Notes: generated by a model from the letters alone, not told the origin. Positions 27,462-36,145 are shown, counted from the first letter of the stretch. The stretch is DNA of 64,000 nucleotides from DTU052 sp050951725 (GCA_050951725.1 JBMNJO010000001.1:682001-746000); one strand, 5' to 3'. Numbers and translations: made by a program.

Positions 27462-28205
27462 CTAGATTGCCACTACCTCTCTGGTTGGTTTTATACTCTG
27501 GATCAACTCCTCGGACAGGCTGCGGATGACGCAGATTTTATCGTCCCGGGGGCGGTTCCAGGAAGAAAGCAGGACCCGGGTTTTTTCAAGGTAACTAAGG
27601 GCTACCTTATCCAACCCTTCATCGTACAGAGTAATAGCCATACCAAGGTTAAACCCGGTTTCACCATAAAACCTGCATTCCAAGGCCCCAGACCCACCAG
27701 CGGCTGCAGCCGTCAGGAAGGAATACTTGTAATAACTGGCCTTTTCGCGCCCCAGTATTTCCAGATCGGGCTTCCCCTCCGCCAGTTTTCTCAAAACATG
27801 GCCTTCATTTATCGTACACATCATCTGGGAAAAATACTGCAGCAGGTTATGGCTGTCAATACGATCAAGCAGTCCTATAGCTTTACTGAATAAATAGTCT
27901 CCAATAAGGATAGAGAATTGGGCCCCACTGGTTTTTCCTTCTTCATCATCTCTTATGCTGTTATGAATGTGGTCCGCCAGATACATGATGGTGAATATGG
28001 CGGCCATATGTGACCCAAACCGGTCGTGTCCGTCAAAGCGCCGGTTAACCGCCACTGTGATCGCCGGCAGAGCCGTCCAGTGTATTACCCTATTCAAATC
28101 CTTTCGATAGCCCTGAAGGTGCTCATCCCAGGGCCCCAGGCATTCTCTCAACAGGATATCTGTTTCAATTAGCTCGTTCAGTTCATGGACTAAAGGCACT
28201 TTCAT
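27462..28205 (-). CDS. Degenerate trans-prenyl synthase-like protein, probable regulatory subunit (HepS-like)
   Basis: 247 residues from ATG 28205 (GGAAAGG upstream; the extension to 28286 is unlikely). The fold is recognisable (FTIMYLADHIHN, SILIGDYLFSKAIGLLDR, TINEGHVLRKLAEG) but the first aspartate-rich motif is reduced to ADHIHN and the second to LYDEGLD, so it is probably not catalytic. Length and degeneracy resemble component I of two-component heptaprenyl diphosphate synthases, partner of HepT at 23279-24247. First gene of the quinone set. Confidence 0.65.
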   Translation of the reverse strand: MKVPLVHELNELIETDILLRECLGPWDEHLQGYRKDLNRVIHWTALPAITVAVNRRFDGHDRFGSHMAAIFTIMYLADHIHNSIRDDEEGKTSGAQFSILIGDYLFSKAIGLLDRIDSHNLLQYFSQMMCTINEGHVLRKLAEGKPDLEILGREKASYYKYSFLTAAAAGGSGALECRFYGETGFNLGMAITLYDEGLDKVALSYLEKTRVLLSSWNRPRDDKICVIRSLSEELIQSIKPTREVVAI

Positions 28206-28413
28206 AACAGTTTTCCTTTCCGTACCTATCAAGTTCCAGATTAAGGGCCAAAAAAAGCAATATAAACCCGGAGACAATGACGACACCTATGATTTTAACC
28301 TAAAAGCCAATATTGTGGAAGTTTGTTTTATTGGAAGTTAAAATCTCTATCGAAAGCGCACCAGTTCTGAGCCTGGCCCGTTCCTGGTGACCTGGTCAAT
28401 GGGTATCTTCAGC

Positions 28414-28578
28414 TTATGCAGCTATAGTTTCTGCAACCCGATGACTGCAGAATCCTCCCGGGCAACGGCCCCATTTGCTCTTGACACTGGTAATAGGAAA
28501 CAGGATCTGCAGGATTTTTCTGGTGATCAATCCACCATTGTCTTCCATAATCTTATCATCGCCCGAGGTGTATACCAA
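28414..28578 (-). CDS. Possible 54-residue ORF, unassigned
   Basis: In a 485-bp gap without other genes (28206-28690), an open frame from TTG 28578 (or ATG 28548, 44 residues) reads IMEDNGGLITRKIL then KSKWGRCPGGFCSH. It has no good ribosome site and I do not recognise it. Reported because the frame is clean and the gap is otherwise empty apart from a terminator. Confidence 0.18.
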   Translation of the reverse strand: MVYTSGDDKIMEDNGGLITRKILQILFPITSVKSKWGRCPGGFCSHRVAETIAA

Positions 28579-28594
28579 TCAATATCCAGAAAAT

Positions 28595-28634
28595 ATAAAA
28601 GACCTCGTTCAATTCAGTGAACCAGGTCTTTTAT
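28595..28634 (-). terminator. Terminator after speH
   Basis: 11-bp perfect stem ATAAAAGACCT / AGGTCTTTTAT extended by five more pairs around a 6-nt loop, followed by TATTTTC on the minus strand. Ends the speH transcript and isolates the quinone genes. Confidence 0.85.
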
Positions 28635-28690
28635 GTTCTCAAAATCTTAAACCTTCTTCGGTCTACTAAAATAGTATCCCCCCTAAAAAC

Positions 28691-29059
28691 TCAGGCTGTT
28701 GCCTCCATCTCCTCTATTAGCCCCCGCTTGATCTCGGTCGCGTTCATGCTGGTTGCTTTGAACTGCTCAACCAAGTAGTTGCAGGCGTCCCAGGGGTTCA
28801 CACTGTCACCGCAGGTGAAGACATCGACTGCAGCGTATCCCAACTCTGGCCAAGTATGTATGGCCAAATGCGATTCTGAGATGACCACCACACCGCTAAC
28901 CCCCTGTGGGCTAAACTTATGGAACACAAACTCTCTGATCTCGGCACCAGCCTCTAAAGCCGCATTAATCATGGTTTCTTCAACTTTTTCGATGTCATTA
29001 AGGAAATCAAAGCTGCACCCGTAGATCTCGGCCAGGATGTGTCGCCCTAAAGACTGCAC
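28691..29059 (-). CDS. speH: S-adenosylmethionine decarboxylase proenzyme, SpeH type
   Basis: Produces decarboxylated AdoMet for spermidine synthesis. 122 residues from GTG 29059, chosen because the product then begins VQSLGRHILAEIYGC as SpeH does; GGGAGG is 11 nt upstream. The TTG at 29119 would add 20 atypical residues. Self-cleavage site Glu-Ser-His in VVVISESHLAIHTWPELGY generates the pyruvoyl group; FTCGD follows. No speE is adjacent. Confidence 0.93.
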   Translation of the reverse strand: MQSLGRHILAEIYGCSFDFLNDIEKVEETMINAALEAGAEIREFVFHKFSPQGVSGVVVISESHLAIHTWPELGYAAVDVFTCGDSVNPWDACNYLVEQFKATSMNATEIKRGLIEEMEATA

Positions 29060-29252
29060 CCGTTTCTCAACCTCCCTTCCCAAATTAAGCACCGAAAGGG
29101 TTGATGAGAAGTAACCCAATTTCCTCTTTTTTCAACCCTTTATCGACCTCCTCTTTTTTCAGTCAAAAACAATTTTAGCATATTGCATAGTCATGTCAAC
29201 ACAGAATCTCCATCTTTCTTCCCGACAATAACTCTTTTTTGTTGGCCCTTTT

Positions 29253-30011
29253 TCAGCCGGCCACCACGTCATTTCTGAGAACTCCCAGGCCCTCAATTTC
29301 GACACAGATTTCATCGCCCACTTCCAGGGGACCTACCCCACTGGGGGTCCCGGTCATAATCACATCCCCGGGACTTAAGGTCATAACCTCCGAAACAAAG
29401 GCGATTAGATCTTCCACCCGAAAAATCATCTGGTTGGTATTTGATCGCTGCCGGACCTCCCCGTTGACCCGGGCCACAATCTCCAGGTTATCAGGGTTGA
29501 TATCGGTTTTTATCCACGGTCCCAGGGGACAGAAGGTATCAAAGGATTTGGCCCGCGTCCACTGGTTGTCGCGCCTCTGCAGGTCACGCGCCGTAACATC
29601 ATTGCCGCAGGTGTATCCCCAGACCTTTTGCAGTGCTGCTTTTGGCGTAACATGGCGGCAAACCTCGCCAATTACCACGGCCAACTCCGCTTCGAAATCC
29701 ACCCTTTTACTTATTCCTGGGTATATTATATGCGAATTGGTTCCAATGACTGACGAGGACGGTTTCAAAAATATTATGGGCTCACTGGGAACACGGTTGT
29801 TGAATTCAGCGATATGGTCTGCATAGTTAAGTCCAACCCCGATCACCTTGCCTGGCTTTACCGGGGCTAAGAGCTTTACCTCGTCAATCGCATGAGACCT
29901 GCCGGTAAACTTGGACTCCTTCGATCCCGGAGCCTCGATTTCCAGAATCCTTTCCTGCTCAACAATCCCGTGCCGGGGCTGCCCATCTCGCAAAAACCTG
30001 ACGTAGCGCAT
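29253..30011 (-). CDS. Fumarylacetoacetate hydrolase family protein
   Basis: 252 residues. Metal-binding family motifs: KVIGVGLNYADHIAEF, RVDFEAELAVVIG, GYTCGNDVTARDLQRRDNQWTRAKSFDTFCPLG (read as segments), TGTPSGVGPLEVGDEI. Likely a hydrolase, decarboxylase or isomerase of a small 2-oxo/acyl-pyruvate compound; the substrate cannot be inferred. Downstream of a marR gene on the same strand by 69 bp, which may control it. ATG has GGAGG. Confidence 0.88.
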   Translation of the reverse strand: MRYVRFLRDGQPRHGIVEQERILEIEAPGSKESKFTGRSHAIDEVKLLAPVKPGKVIGVGLNYADHIAEFNNRVPSEPIIFLKPSSSVIGTNSHIIYPGISKRVDFEAELAVVIGEVCRHVTPKAALQKVWGYTCGNDVTARDLQRRDNQWTRAKSFDTFCPLGPWIKTDINPDNLEIVARVNGEVRQRSNTNQMIFRVEDLIAFVSEVMTLSPGDVIMTGTPSGVGPLEVGDEICVEIEGLGVLRNDVVAG

Positions 30012-30080
30012 GCATTACCTCCGCATTTGGAACTCCATTGGTTTTCGAACACCCGGGTTGCTTTGCTGCCCATTCGGAGA

Positions 30081-30506
30081 TCAGTCTTTTTCAATACCGC
30101 TGATAATTAGGCCCAGCGCTTTTAGAAAAGACCCCTCGATATCCCCCAGGGACTCCTGCAGTTGACGGTTGAAGTCAAGTGCAAGGGTGTGAACCCTGGC
30201 GGCTAAATCCCTTCCTTTGGGAGTCAGAAATACTCGTATTGCACGGCGATCCTGTGAGTCCAGTTTTCTTTCCAACAGCCCCTCATTCTCCAGTTTGTCG
30301 ACCAGTACCGTCATGGATGAACTGTCGATCTGGGCCTTGGTCCCAATCTCTTTCAGGGTCGAACCGTCTTCCTCCAATAACGCGAACAATACAAAAGATT
30401 GAGGTACGCTCACCCCATACTCTTCCAATTGAGAAGCCAGGTAGCGGTCAATCTTTTTCATGGCGGATCTCATTAAAAAACAAGTAAAGCCGGTAAAACC
30501 TTCCAT
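30081..30506 (-). CDS. MarR-family transcriptional regulator
   Basis: 141 residues, winged helix-turn-helix: LEEDGSTLKEIGTKAQIDSS then MTVLVDKLENEGLLERK and the wing DSQDRRAIRVFLTPKGRDL. Dimeric ligand-responsive DNA binder. Probably regulates itself and the FAH-family gene; a symmetric AT-rich site lies just upstream of its start. Confidence 0.9.
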   Translation of the reverse strand: MEGFTGFTCFLMRSAMKKIDRYLASQLEEYGVSVPQSFVLFALLEEDGSTLKEIGTKAQIDSSSMTVLVDKLENEGLLERKLDSQDRRAIRVFLTPKGRDLAARVHTLALDFNRQLQESLGDIEGSFLKALGLIISGIEKD

Positions 30507-30803
30507 AATATCATTTCCCTTTCGATATTACACATATTAAATTTATGTCTTAATAAAGTTTAACTCCCAGTAATTCGGCATGTCAACAAAGCGGCCAATG
30601 GCGACTGTTTAACCTGATGTGAAGCAATCCAGATTTTACACCACCAAGTGTGCCTAATCTGAGGGGTTCAGTCAATGTATAATTTATCTCATTTTTTGAA
30701 TTATCGCCAATGGTTTTTTATTTGAGACACACGTTAAACAGCGGGGGGGCCCTGGTCTTTGATAACCGTAGGGGTGGTATTTCCGGAAAGCTGTTTGCCG
30801 GTA
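30507..30803. promoter_or_regulatory. marR upstream region with candidate operator
   Basis: About 300 bp without a gene. At 30537-30563 there is a nested inverted repeat: TTTAT-6 nt-ATAAA inside TTAAA...TTTAA, 31 bp upstream of the marR start, the usual size and place of a MarR autoregulatory site. The rest, toward 30803, shows nothing recognisable. Confidence 0.45.
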
Positions 30804-31682
30804 TCACCCGTAAATCAGTATGACCACAGAAATGCCCCATAATACAACCGCTATCAGCATGGTCCGGTCCTTGAAAACCAGTTCGGTAGGATCTCCTCCC
30901 AGTTCATGTTTGAAAACCAAATATAGGTAGCGAAAGACCCCAAAAACCACGAAAGGCAGTGTAAATACCAGGTTTTCCGTCTGGAAGGCCTTAATCACGT
31001 CGGGGTCCATGGTATACAGAGCGTAAGCCACCACCGTAGCTGATGATGCAACGGCGAACAACTGCCTCAGGAGGGGCTCGCTGTACTCGTCCAGTACCTC
31101 ACGGTGACTCCCTGACTGTTCCTGCATCACTCGCAGCTCATTATACCTCTTGCCCATACCCAGCAGGAGCGCCAGGAAAAAGGTGGCCACCAGCATCCAC
31201 GAAGAGGGCGGCACCGCGATGGCATAGGCCCCGGCCAGAACCCGCAGCACAAAGCCCACCGCGATCAGCATGGTATCAAGGATGATGATATTCTTACCCC
31301 ACAGAGAGTAGAAGACATTCATCAACAGGTACACAGCCAGAACCCCAGCCACCGACAGGTTCAAGGCCAGGGCCACGAAAAATCCGCATCCCAGACATAA
31401 TACACCTATGATCGCGGCCTGCGGTATTGTCAGGAGACCTGCGGGCAGGGGCCGGTTCTTCTTCCGGGGGTGCTTCTTGTCCCTTTCCAGGTCCACTATG
31501 TCGTTCATGGCGTAGAGTGAACTGGATACCAGTGAGAAGGCGAAGAAGGCGGACAATGTAAGGAGCAGGGGTTCCAGGTTAAAAAGCTGCAGGGAGAACA
31601 CCAGGGGGGCGAACACAAACAGGTTCTTTACCCACTGCTTAACCCGTATCAGCTTAATGACTGCCTTTGACTTCGTTAACAT
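30804..31682 (-). CDS. UbiA-family prenyl-phosphate phosphoribosyltransferase-like (DPPR synthase-like)
   Basis: 292 residues, eight or nine membrane helices. The N-terminus (LIRVKQWVKNLFVFAPL), the NDIVDLERDKKHPRKKNRPL motif and GKRYNELRVMQ are those of decaprenyl-phosphate phosphoribosyltransferase relatives rather than quinone prenyltransferases. Would attach 5-phosphoribose to a polyprenyl phosphate, starting a lipid-linked pentose donor. It follows a GT39-like glycosyltransferase, DUF362 and SMR-like gene on the same strand. No epimerase or phosphatase of an arabinan pathway is in the window. Confidence 0.72.
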   Translation of the reverse strand: MLTKSKAVIKLIRVKQWVKNLFVFAPLVFSLQLFNLEPLLLTLSAFFAFSLVSSSLYAMNDIVDLERDKKHPRKKNRPLPAGLLTIPQAAIIGVLCLGCGFFVALALNLSVAGVLAVYLLMNVFYSLWGKNIIILDTMLIAVGFVLRVLAGAYAIAVPPSSWMLVATFFLALLLGMGKRYNELRVMQEQSGSHREVLDEYSEPLLRQLFAVASSATVVAYALYTMDPDVIKAFQTENLVFTLPFVVFGVFRYLYLVFKHELGGDPTELVFKDRTMLIAVVLWGISVVILIYG

Positions 31683-31703
31683 CGATTACCACCTCGCCAG
31701 AGA

Positions 31704-33197
31704 CTACAGTGAATCCGGGACCTCGTTTGGACCGTCGGAATGGCCCTGGTCCCTGAAAAACCAGCCATAAGCAAGCAAAACCAGGAACAACGGCGTGAGG
31801 GGCATGTGGTAGCGCCCCTGTATCTCAATAAATATATGAAGGACAAAGAATGCCAGGAAAATCGCCATGATATATCGGTAACCCGCATCCTCTTCCATTC
31901 GGAAGCCGATAATCGAGGACAGAATCAGAAGCAGCAGGAAACAGTAGTAAATCTGTGAAACTCCGCGGTAGGTCCGGAGCGGCTCCTCCTCGTTGATAAT
32001 AAGCTGGCCCTGATTATCAATATTGGCCCACTCAAAACCAAAGGTATCGATCGACCACATGTTGTATATCTTGGTGGGGACCATGAATTTAAAATCCTCA
32101 CTCCGGTTCAGGCGCCAGAGGGCCAGTTTAAACGCTTCCCGGTTGACCTTCTCCGCATTGTTATCATATTTGATGAGCAGACTCTTGAGGTAGTCATAAT
32201 CCTGCTGGTTCCAGTAGCCCCCTGATTCCGTATTGGTCCCCATTACAAATACTATGCCAAAGGTGCCCTTCTCCCACAGAACCGGTTGCTTGTAAATCAC
32301 GCTCTTTAACGCCAGAAAAGGCACCAGCATCACATAGAATGACAGGAGGATTACCAGAGCGTACTTTATCGCTCTTTTCAGGTGACCCGGGAACAGCTGC
32401 AGGGTCAGGAACCCGATGAACACCAGCAGGTATATCATTCCCACCGGGCGCACCACCTGTGAGAGCCCAAGGAAGAGACCGGTTAAGATCAGATTCTTCC
32501 AGCTGTAGTCCTGCATGAACCTGATGCTGAAGTAGATCCCGGCCAGGACCAGGGTGATAAACAGTATCTCACTGTTGATCACGTTGTTCATAAACACCTG
32601 CGATGGCAGAAGTGCGTAAAGGATGGCGGCCAGCAGGCCATAGGACTGTCCCACCAGGCGTCTGGTCAAGAGGTAAAGCAGCCAGATGGAGACCAGGGAC
32701 AGGATAACATTCAGGTACTGAGCCAGAATTACCTTAACCCCCAGGAGCTTGTATATCAGGCCGAGCAACAGTGGATAGCCCCATGGTTTTCCCTCCAGCA
32801 GGGCCAGGGCTTCCCAGTTCCCCTGGCTTACGCCCGTTGCAGACAGGTGATAGGTCGCGTAGTCATAGATCGGTTGGGTAGGCAGACTATAGATAAAGTA
32901 GATCCGTACCCCAGCAGCGATTACCAGGATGAGTGGCATCACCCAGCGGGTGTCAGCCTGTCCCAGATACCTCCGCAAGGGACTTGAATTGATGATGATA
33001 AAACCCAGACCTAAATATATGAAGAGAAAGGTCCAGGAATAGAAATCTTTGTATTGAAACAGGTGAAGACTGTGATAGAAAGCAAATGCACTGATGAATC
33101 CAAACACCAGCAGGGGCAGGAAACGATAGAATAACGGTCGCGTTACCCGGTGCTGGGTCTTCAACAGTTGGTTTACCTGTTCAAAAAAACGGTCCAA
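31704..33197 (-). CDS. GT39/ArnT-like membrane glycosyltransferase
   Basis: 497 residues, about ten or more hydrophobic helices, TTG start with a G-rich site. The first extracytoplasmic loop has PIYDYATYHLSATGV with the acidic residue typical of GT-C enzymes, and NNVINSEILFITLVLAG follows. Uses a polyprenyl-phosphate sugar to glycosylate a lipid or protein outside the membrane. The downstream DPPR-synthase-like gene could make such a donor. Acceptor unknown. Confidence 0.75.
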   Translation of the reverse strand: MDRFFEQVNQLLKTQHRVTRPLFYRFLPLLVFGFISAFAFYHSLHLFQYKDFYSWTFLFIYLGLGFIIINSSPLRRYLGQADTRWVMPLILVIAAGVRIYFIYSLPTQPIYDYATYHLSATGVSQGNWEALALLEGKPWGYPLLLGLIYKLLGVKVILAQYLNVILSLVSIWLLYLLTRRLVGQSYGLLAAILYALLPSQVFMNNVINSEILFITLVLAGIYFSIRFMQDYSWKNLILTGLFLGLSQVVRPVGMIYLLVFIGFLTLQLFPGHLKRAIKYALVILLSFYVMLVPFLALKSVIYKQPVLWEKGTFGIVFVMGTNTESGGYWNQQDYDYLKSLLIKYDNNAEKVNREAFKLALWRLNRSEDFKFMVPTKIYNMWSIDTFGFEWANIDNQGQLIINEEEPLRTYRGVSQIYYCFLLLLILSSIIGFRMEEDAGYRYIMAIFLAFFVLHIFIEIQGRYHMPLTPLFLVLLAYGWFFRDQGHSDGPNEVPDSL

Positions 33198-33215
33198 AGA
33201 CTAAGCCCCCTAACC

Positions 33216-34295
33216 TCAGTACCGGTCAAACAGCTGTCCCCACGGTGAATTTTCCAGCCAGTGCCGGTATGTCTTGATTCCTTTAGTATTCCACCAGATC
33301 TTATCATGGTAGGTATCGGATGCCCAAACAAACAGCCCTACCAGTGGGGTATGGAAGAAGAACTTCTGGAACCTCTTCAGGGGACCAAACCACAGGATAT
33401 CCCCGGCAGTACTGGCCAGGTTGTCTCCGACCGTGAATTTCATGTTGACCCCGGAAATGTCTTCACCTACTATGGTGATCTCCTCCGGTCTGCCAATCCC
33501 CAGGCCTTCTTCGTGGGCGATTCTTATAAAGGGCAGGCTCATGGGGTCAAACCCCATCATTTTGGCTGAAACCGCATCAATCGCCACCTGATCGGCACTG
33601 GCCAGGAGGTAGTTGGCGGTAACCGGTTTCAGGGTGCGTGGGCCCGGGCCATTTCCCGCGGTGGTACCATCCATTACCGCAAAAAGCCCGCTGTGGATCT
33701 CGTACTGTATCTTCAAGAGGTCCACAAGAGTCTCGTGAATCCAGCTGTGGGTATAGTGCCGCCGCGTGTTCAGGAGTCCCCCGAAGGCATTTTTCATTGC
33801 CCCGGTAGTGGTAGTATAGATATGGCACTTCATAGTCGGCAACTGCACAATGTTCTTCCCCAAAAAATAATCAGGGATATAGATTCCCTCGGGGTAGATA
33901 TGATCAAGCACCCGCATGCGCGCCTTCGGCTCGTATCTTATCCATTTCATGTCATCGTCTTCAAAGTTAAGCAGGATAGGAGTCCCGTACTTTTTGTACA
34001 CCCGGTCGAACTTGTTCAGGTAACGTCCTTTCTCCGGGCGGGTAACGACTGTCTTGTTCTCCACCGCTACCACATCATTATAACCGTTATTCAGCAGTGC
34101 GCGTGTGACCCCCTCCAGTTGCCAGGGGGTGGTATTGGCACCCGGCATCGGAAAATGCCAGGAGATATTATCCTTGAGGATGGTGGTAGAACCCTTGTCC
34201 AGCACATCCTCGAAGCCGGCCATTTTCATGACCTTTTCTGTGTCCTCCAAAACTGTCTCCGGGCTGGTCTTGATGACCGCCACCTTGCCGTTCAT
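33216..34295 (-). CDS. DUF362 domain protein
   Basis: 359 residues from ATG 34295 (GAGGGGG upstream). DUF362 family features: KVAVIKTSPETVLEDTEKVM, LKDNISWHFPMPGANTTPW, VQLPTMKCHIYTTTTGAMKN, ADQVAIDAVSAKMMGFDP. Unlike many DUF362 proteins it has no C-terminal ferredoxin domain. Function unknown; here it sits within a membrane glycosyltransfer gene set, which does not define its chemistry. Confidence 0.8.
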   Translation of the reverse strand: MNGKVAVIKTSPETVLEDTEKVMKMAGFEDVLDKGSTTILKDNISWHFPMPGANTTPWQLEGVTRALLNNGYNDVVAVENKTVVTRPEKGRYLNKFDRVYKKYGTPILLNFEDDDMKWIRYEPKARMRVLDHIYPEGIYIPDYFLGKNIVQLPTMKCHIYTTTTGAMKNAFGGLLNTRRHYTHSWIHETLVDLLKIQYEIHSGLFAVMDGTTAGNGPGPRTLKPVTANYLLASADQVAIDAVSAKMMGFDPMSLPFIRIAHEEGLGIGRPEEITIVGEDISGVNMKFTVGDNLASTAGDILWFGPLKRFQKFFFHTPLVGLFVWASDTYHDKIWWNTKGIKTYRHWLENSPWGQLFDRY

Positions 34296-34306
34296 GATAG
34301 TCCCCC

Positions 34307-34687
34307 TCAATTCCCGAATGAGACCAGCCATACACCGATAACTATCAACAGCAGTCCACCGGCCTGAACGCCGGTTATTACCTCTTTGAAAACGAGGATT
34401 GAAACCAGGCTGATTATCACCAATCCCAGGCTGGTCATGACCGGGTAAGCAATACTAAGGTTAACCCTGGTCAGGACAATGCTGTATAAGACAAAGGCCA
34501 AACCAAACAGGGCAATTCCGCCCCACAGCCAGTAGTTGGTTGCCAGGCTTTTCACTGCAGCGCCCAGTCCTTCGGCAAAGAGCGAGGATTCTCCCCGCAT
34601 GGCCCATTTAATAACGATATTGGCCAAGGCATTAAACAACACCGCCAGACCCAGCAGCCAGTAAATCTGAACTCCTAAGGTGGGCAC
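34307..34687 (-). CDS. Small EamA/SMR-like membrane transporter
   Basis: 126 residues with four hydrophobic helices: IYWLLGLAVLFNALANIVIK, YWLWGGIALFGLAFVLYSIV, SIAYPVMTSLGLVIISLVSI, LLLIVIGVWLVSF. The SxAYPVMTSLG motif is that of SMR/ArnE-ArnF-like proteins, some of which flip polyprenyl-phosphate sugars. In this gene context a lipid-linked sugar flippase is plausible. GTG start is close to a G-rich site, so the exact start is uncertain. Confidence 0.7.
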   Translation of the reverse strand: MPTLGVQIYWLLGLAVLFNALANIVIKWAMRGESSLFAEGLGAAVKSLATNYWLWGGIALFGLAFVLYSIVLTRVNLSIAYPVMTSLGLVIISLVSILVFKEVITGVQAGGLLLIVIGVWLVSFGN

Positions 34688-35063
34688 CCCCCTTTATGTC
34701 TCTTAAATACCCTATCCCACCTGTCAATATTAGTCAAGAATCCCGCTCATCCGATCAAGTGGGCAATAATATAACAAGAAGATCTGTTGGGCAACTGCTC
34801 GCTATTCCTGATAGTCATAGTGAGGAATACCCCTTAATTAAAACTGTGGTTTTCTTATTATATTAAATTGATGGTCAAAACGGGCATATAGGTTTGTACC
34901 CGAAAACCGTCTCCAGGGCGGCGATTCAACCCCGGTGGATTACTGTCCTTAATAACCGGGATATTGTGGTATAATACTCTTCGGATTATTCAATTCCAAT
35001 GATCATTGGTCACAGATCTCCCGTCCCTGCCGGGCGGGAGTTTTTTAGAAAGGAGCTACTGGC
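34688..35063 (+). promoter_or_regulatory. trpS upstream region: promoter, palindrome and leader terminator
   Basis: 376 bp between divergent genes. A TATAAT at 34970-34975 is a good -10 (the -35 is poor). A perfect 14-bp palindrome CCAATGATCATTGG lies at 34996-35009. A strong intrinsic terminator follows at 35018-35046, before trpS. No T-box signature is seen and the leader is too short for one. The left half (34688-34900) shows nothing recognisable. Confidence 0.55.
35018..35046 (+). terminator. Terminator/attenuator in the trpS leader
   Basis: Nine-pair stem CTCCCGTCC / GGGCGGGAG (one G-U), 5-nt loop, then TTTTTT. It ends 17 nt before the trpS ATG and no plus-strand gene precedes it, so it either attenuates trpS or ends a short RNA of about 60 nt. 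Confidence 0.75.
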
Positions 35064-36053
35064 ATGACAAAAAAGATAATCCTGACCGGAGACCGTCCCA
35101 CCGGCAAACTGCACCTGGGGCATTATGTTGGCAGCCTCTTGAACCGGGTCAAGCTGCAGCGTGAATACGAAACCTACATTATTATTGCCGATGTCCAGGC
35201 CTTGACCACCAACTTTGACCGCCCGGAAAACCTCAAAGAGGACATTCTGAATATCACGCTCGATTACCTGGCGGCCGGGCTGGACCCTAATATCTCAACC
35301 ATCTTCATTCAATCACAGGTGCCGGCCATTCACGAACTGGCGATGTACCTGGGGCTCATTGTACCGGTTAATGTCCTCCGCCATAACCCGACCATTAAAT
35401 CCGAGGCCGCCCAGCATGGTTTCAAGGATATGCCTTACGGTTTCCTGGGTTATCCCGTCAGCCAGACGGCGGACATCTGTGCCTTCAAGGCGCACCTGGT
35501 TCCGGTCGGCGAAGATCAGATCCCGCATATCGAACTGACCCGGAAGATCGTCAGACGATTTAATTCCCTGTACGCACCGGTACTGGTCGAGCCGGAAGCT
35601 CTGGTCGGGGAAGTCCCGCGCCTCACCGGCTTGGACGGGACCGCCAAGATGAGCAAGAGCCTCAACAACGCTGTGTTCCTCTCGGACTCTTCGGAAGAGG
35701 TCCAACAGCGGGTTAAGAACGCCATAACCGACCCCGCACGCATCAGAAAGACAGACCTGGGACACCCTGATGTTTGCTCGGTATACAGCTATCACCAGGT
35801 GTTCACCAAGGACCAGGTTCCCGTAATCCGCGAGGAGTGCGAAGGCGGGAAAATAGGTTGTGTAGCCTGTAAGATGAAGCTCACCGAATCCATTAATACA
35901 TTGCTGGAACCGATGCGGGCAAGGAGAGCAGGACTTGAGAACCGCCCCGACATCATCTGGGATATCCTCCACGACGGCACCGCCAAAGCAAAAGAGGTCA
36001 CCAATCAAACCATCGAAGAAGTCCGCGACGCCATGAAAATCAACTACTTCTAA
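35064..36053 (+). CDS. trpS: Tryptophanyl-tRNA synthetase
   Basis: 329 residues, class I synthetase. HIGH-type motif in TGDRPTGKLHLGHYVGSL, KMSKS in DGTAKMSKSLNNAVFLSD, and tryptophan-pocket region GYPVSQTADICAFKAHLVPVGEDQIPHIEL (seen as segments). ATG has AAAGGAG. Charges tRNA-Trp. Confidence 0.97.
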   Translation: MTKKIILTGDRPTGKLHLGHYVGSLLNRVKLQREYETYIIIADVQALTTNFDRPENLKEDILNITLDYLAAGLDPNISTIFIQSQVPAIHELAMYLGLIVPVNVLRHNPTIKSEAAQHGFKDMPYGFLGYPVSQTADICAFKAHLVPVGEDQIPHIELTRKIVRRFNSLYAPVLVEPEALVGEVPRLTGLDGTAKMSKSLNNAVFLSDSSEEVQQRVKNAITDPARIRKTDLGHPDVCSVYSYHQVFTKDQVPVIREECEGGKIGCVACKMKLTESINTLLEPMRARRAGLENRPDIIWDILHDGTAKAKEVTNQTIEEVRDAMKINYF

Positions 36054-36066
36054 TCCCAATCATGAT

Positions 36067-36095
36067 TGCATCACGGGGTCTGTCCCCATGATGCA
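36067..36095. repeat. Palindromic repeat, single unit
   Basis: 29 bp: TGCATCA arm, GGGGTC...GTCCCC core and TGATGCA arm. Same family as the two-unit copies near 44.7 and 58.8 kb. Lies between trpS and the deacetylase gene and could serve as the trpS terminator, though no T-run follows. Confidence 0.8.
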
Positions 36096-36145
36096 ATCGC
36101 ACCTTTATTTGATCACAGCATAGATTACCCTATGGAGGTGCGTTT

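Noticed and set aside
28387..28620. Plus-strand 77-codon ORF in the speH downstream gap
   Set aside because: Runs into the terminator stem, lacks a ribosome site and has no recognisable motif.
34688..35063. T-box riboswitch before trpS
   Set aside because: No AGGGUGGNACCGCG-like antiterminator sequence, and the leader from the likely start is only about 80 nt.
35313..36059. Minus-strand ORF opposite trpS
   Set aside because: Shadow of the trpS frame; product has no domain pattern.
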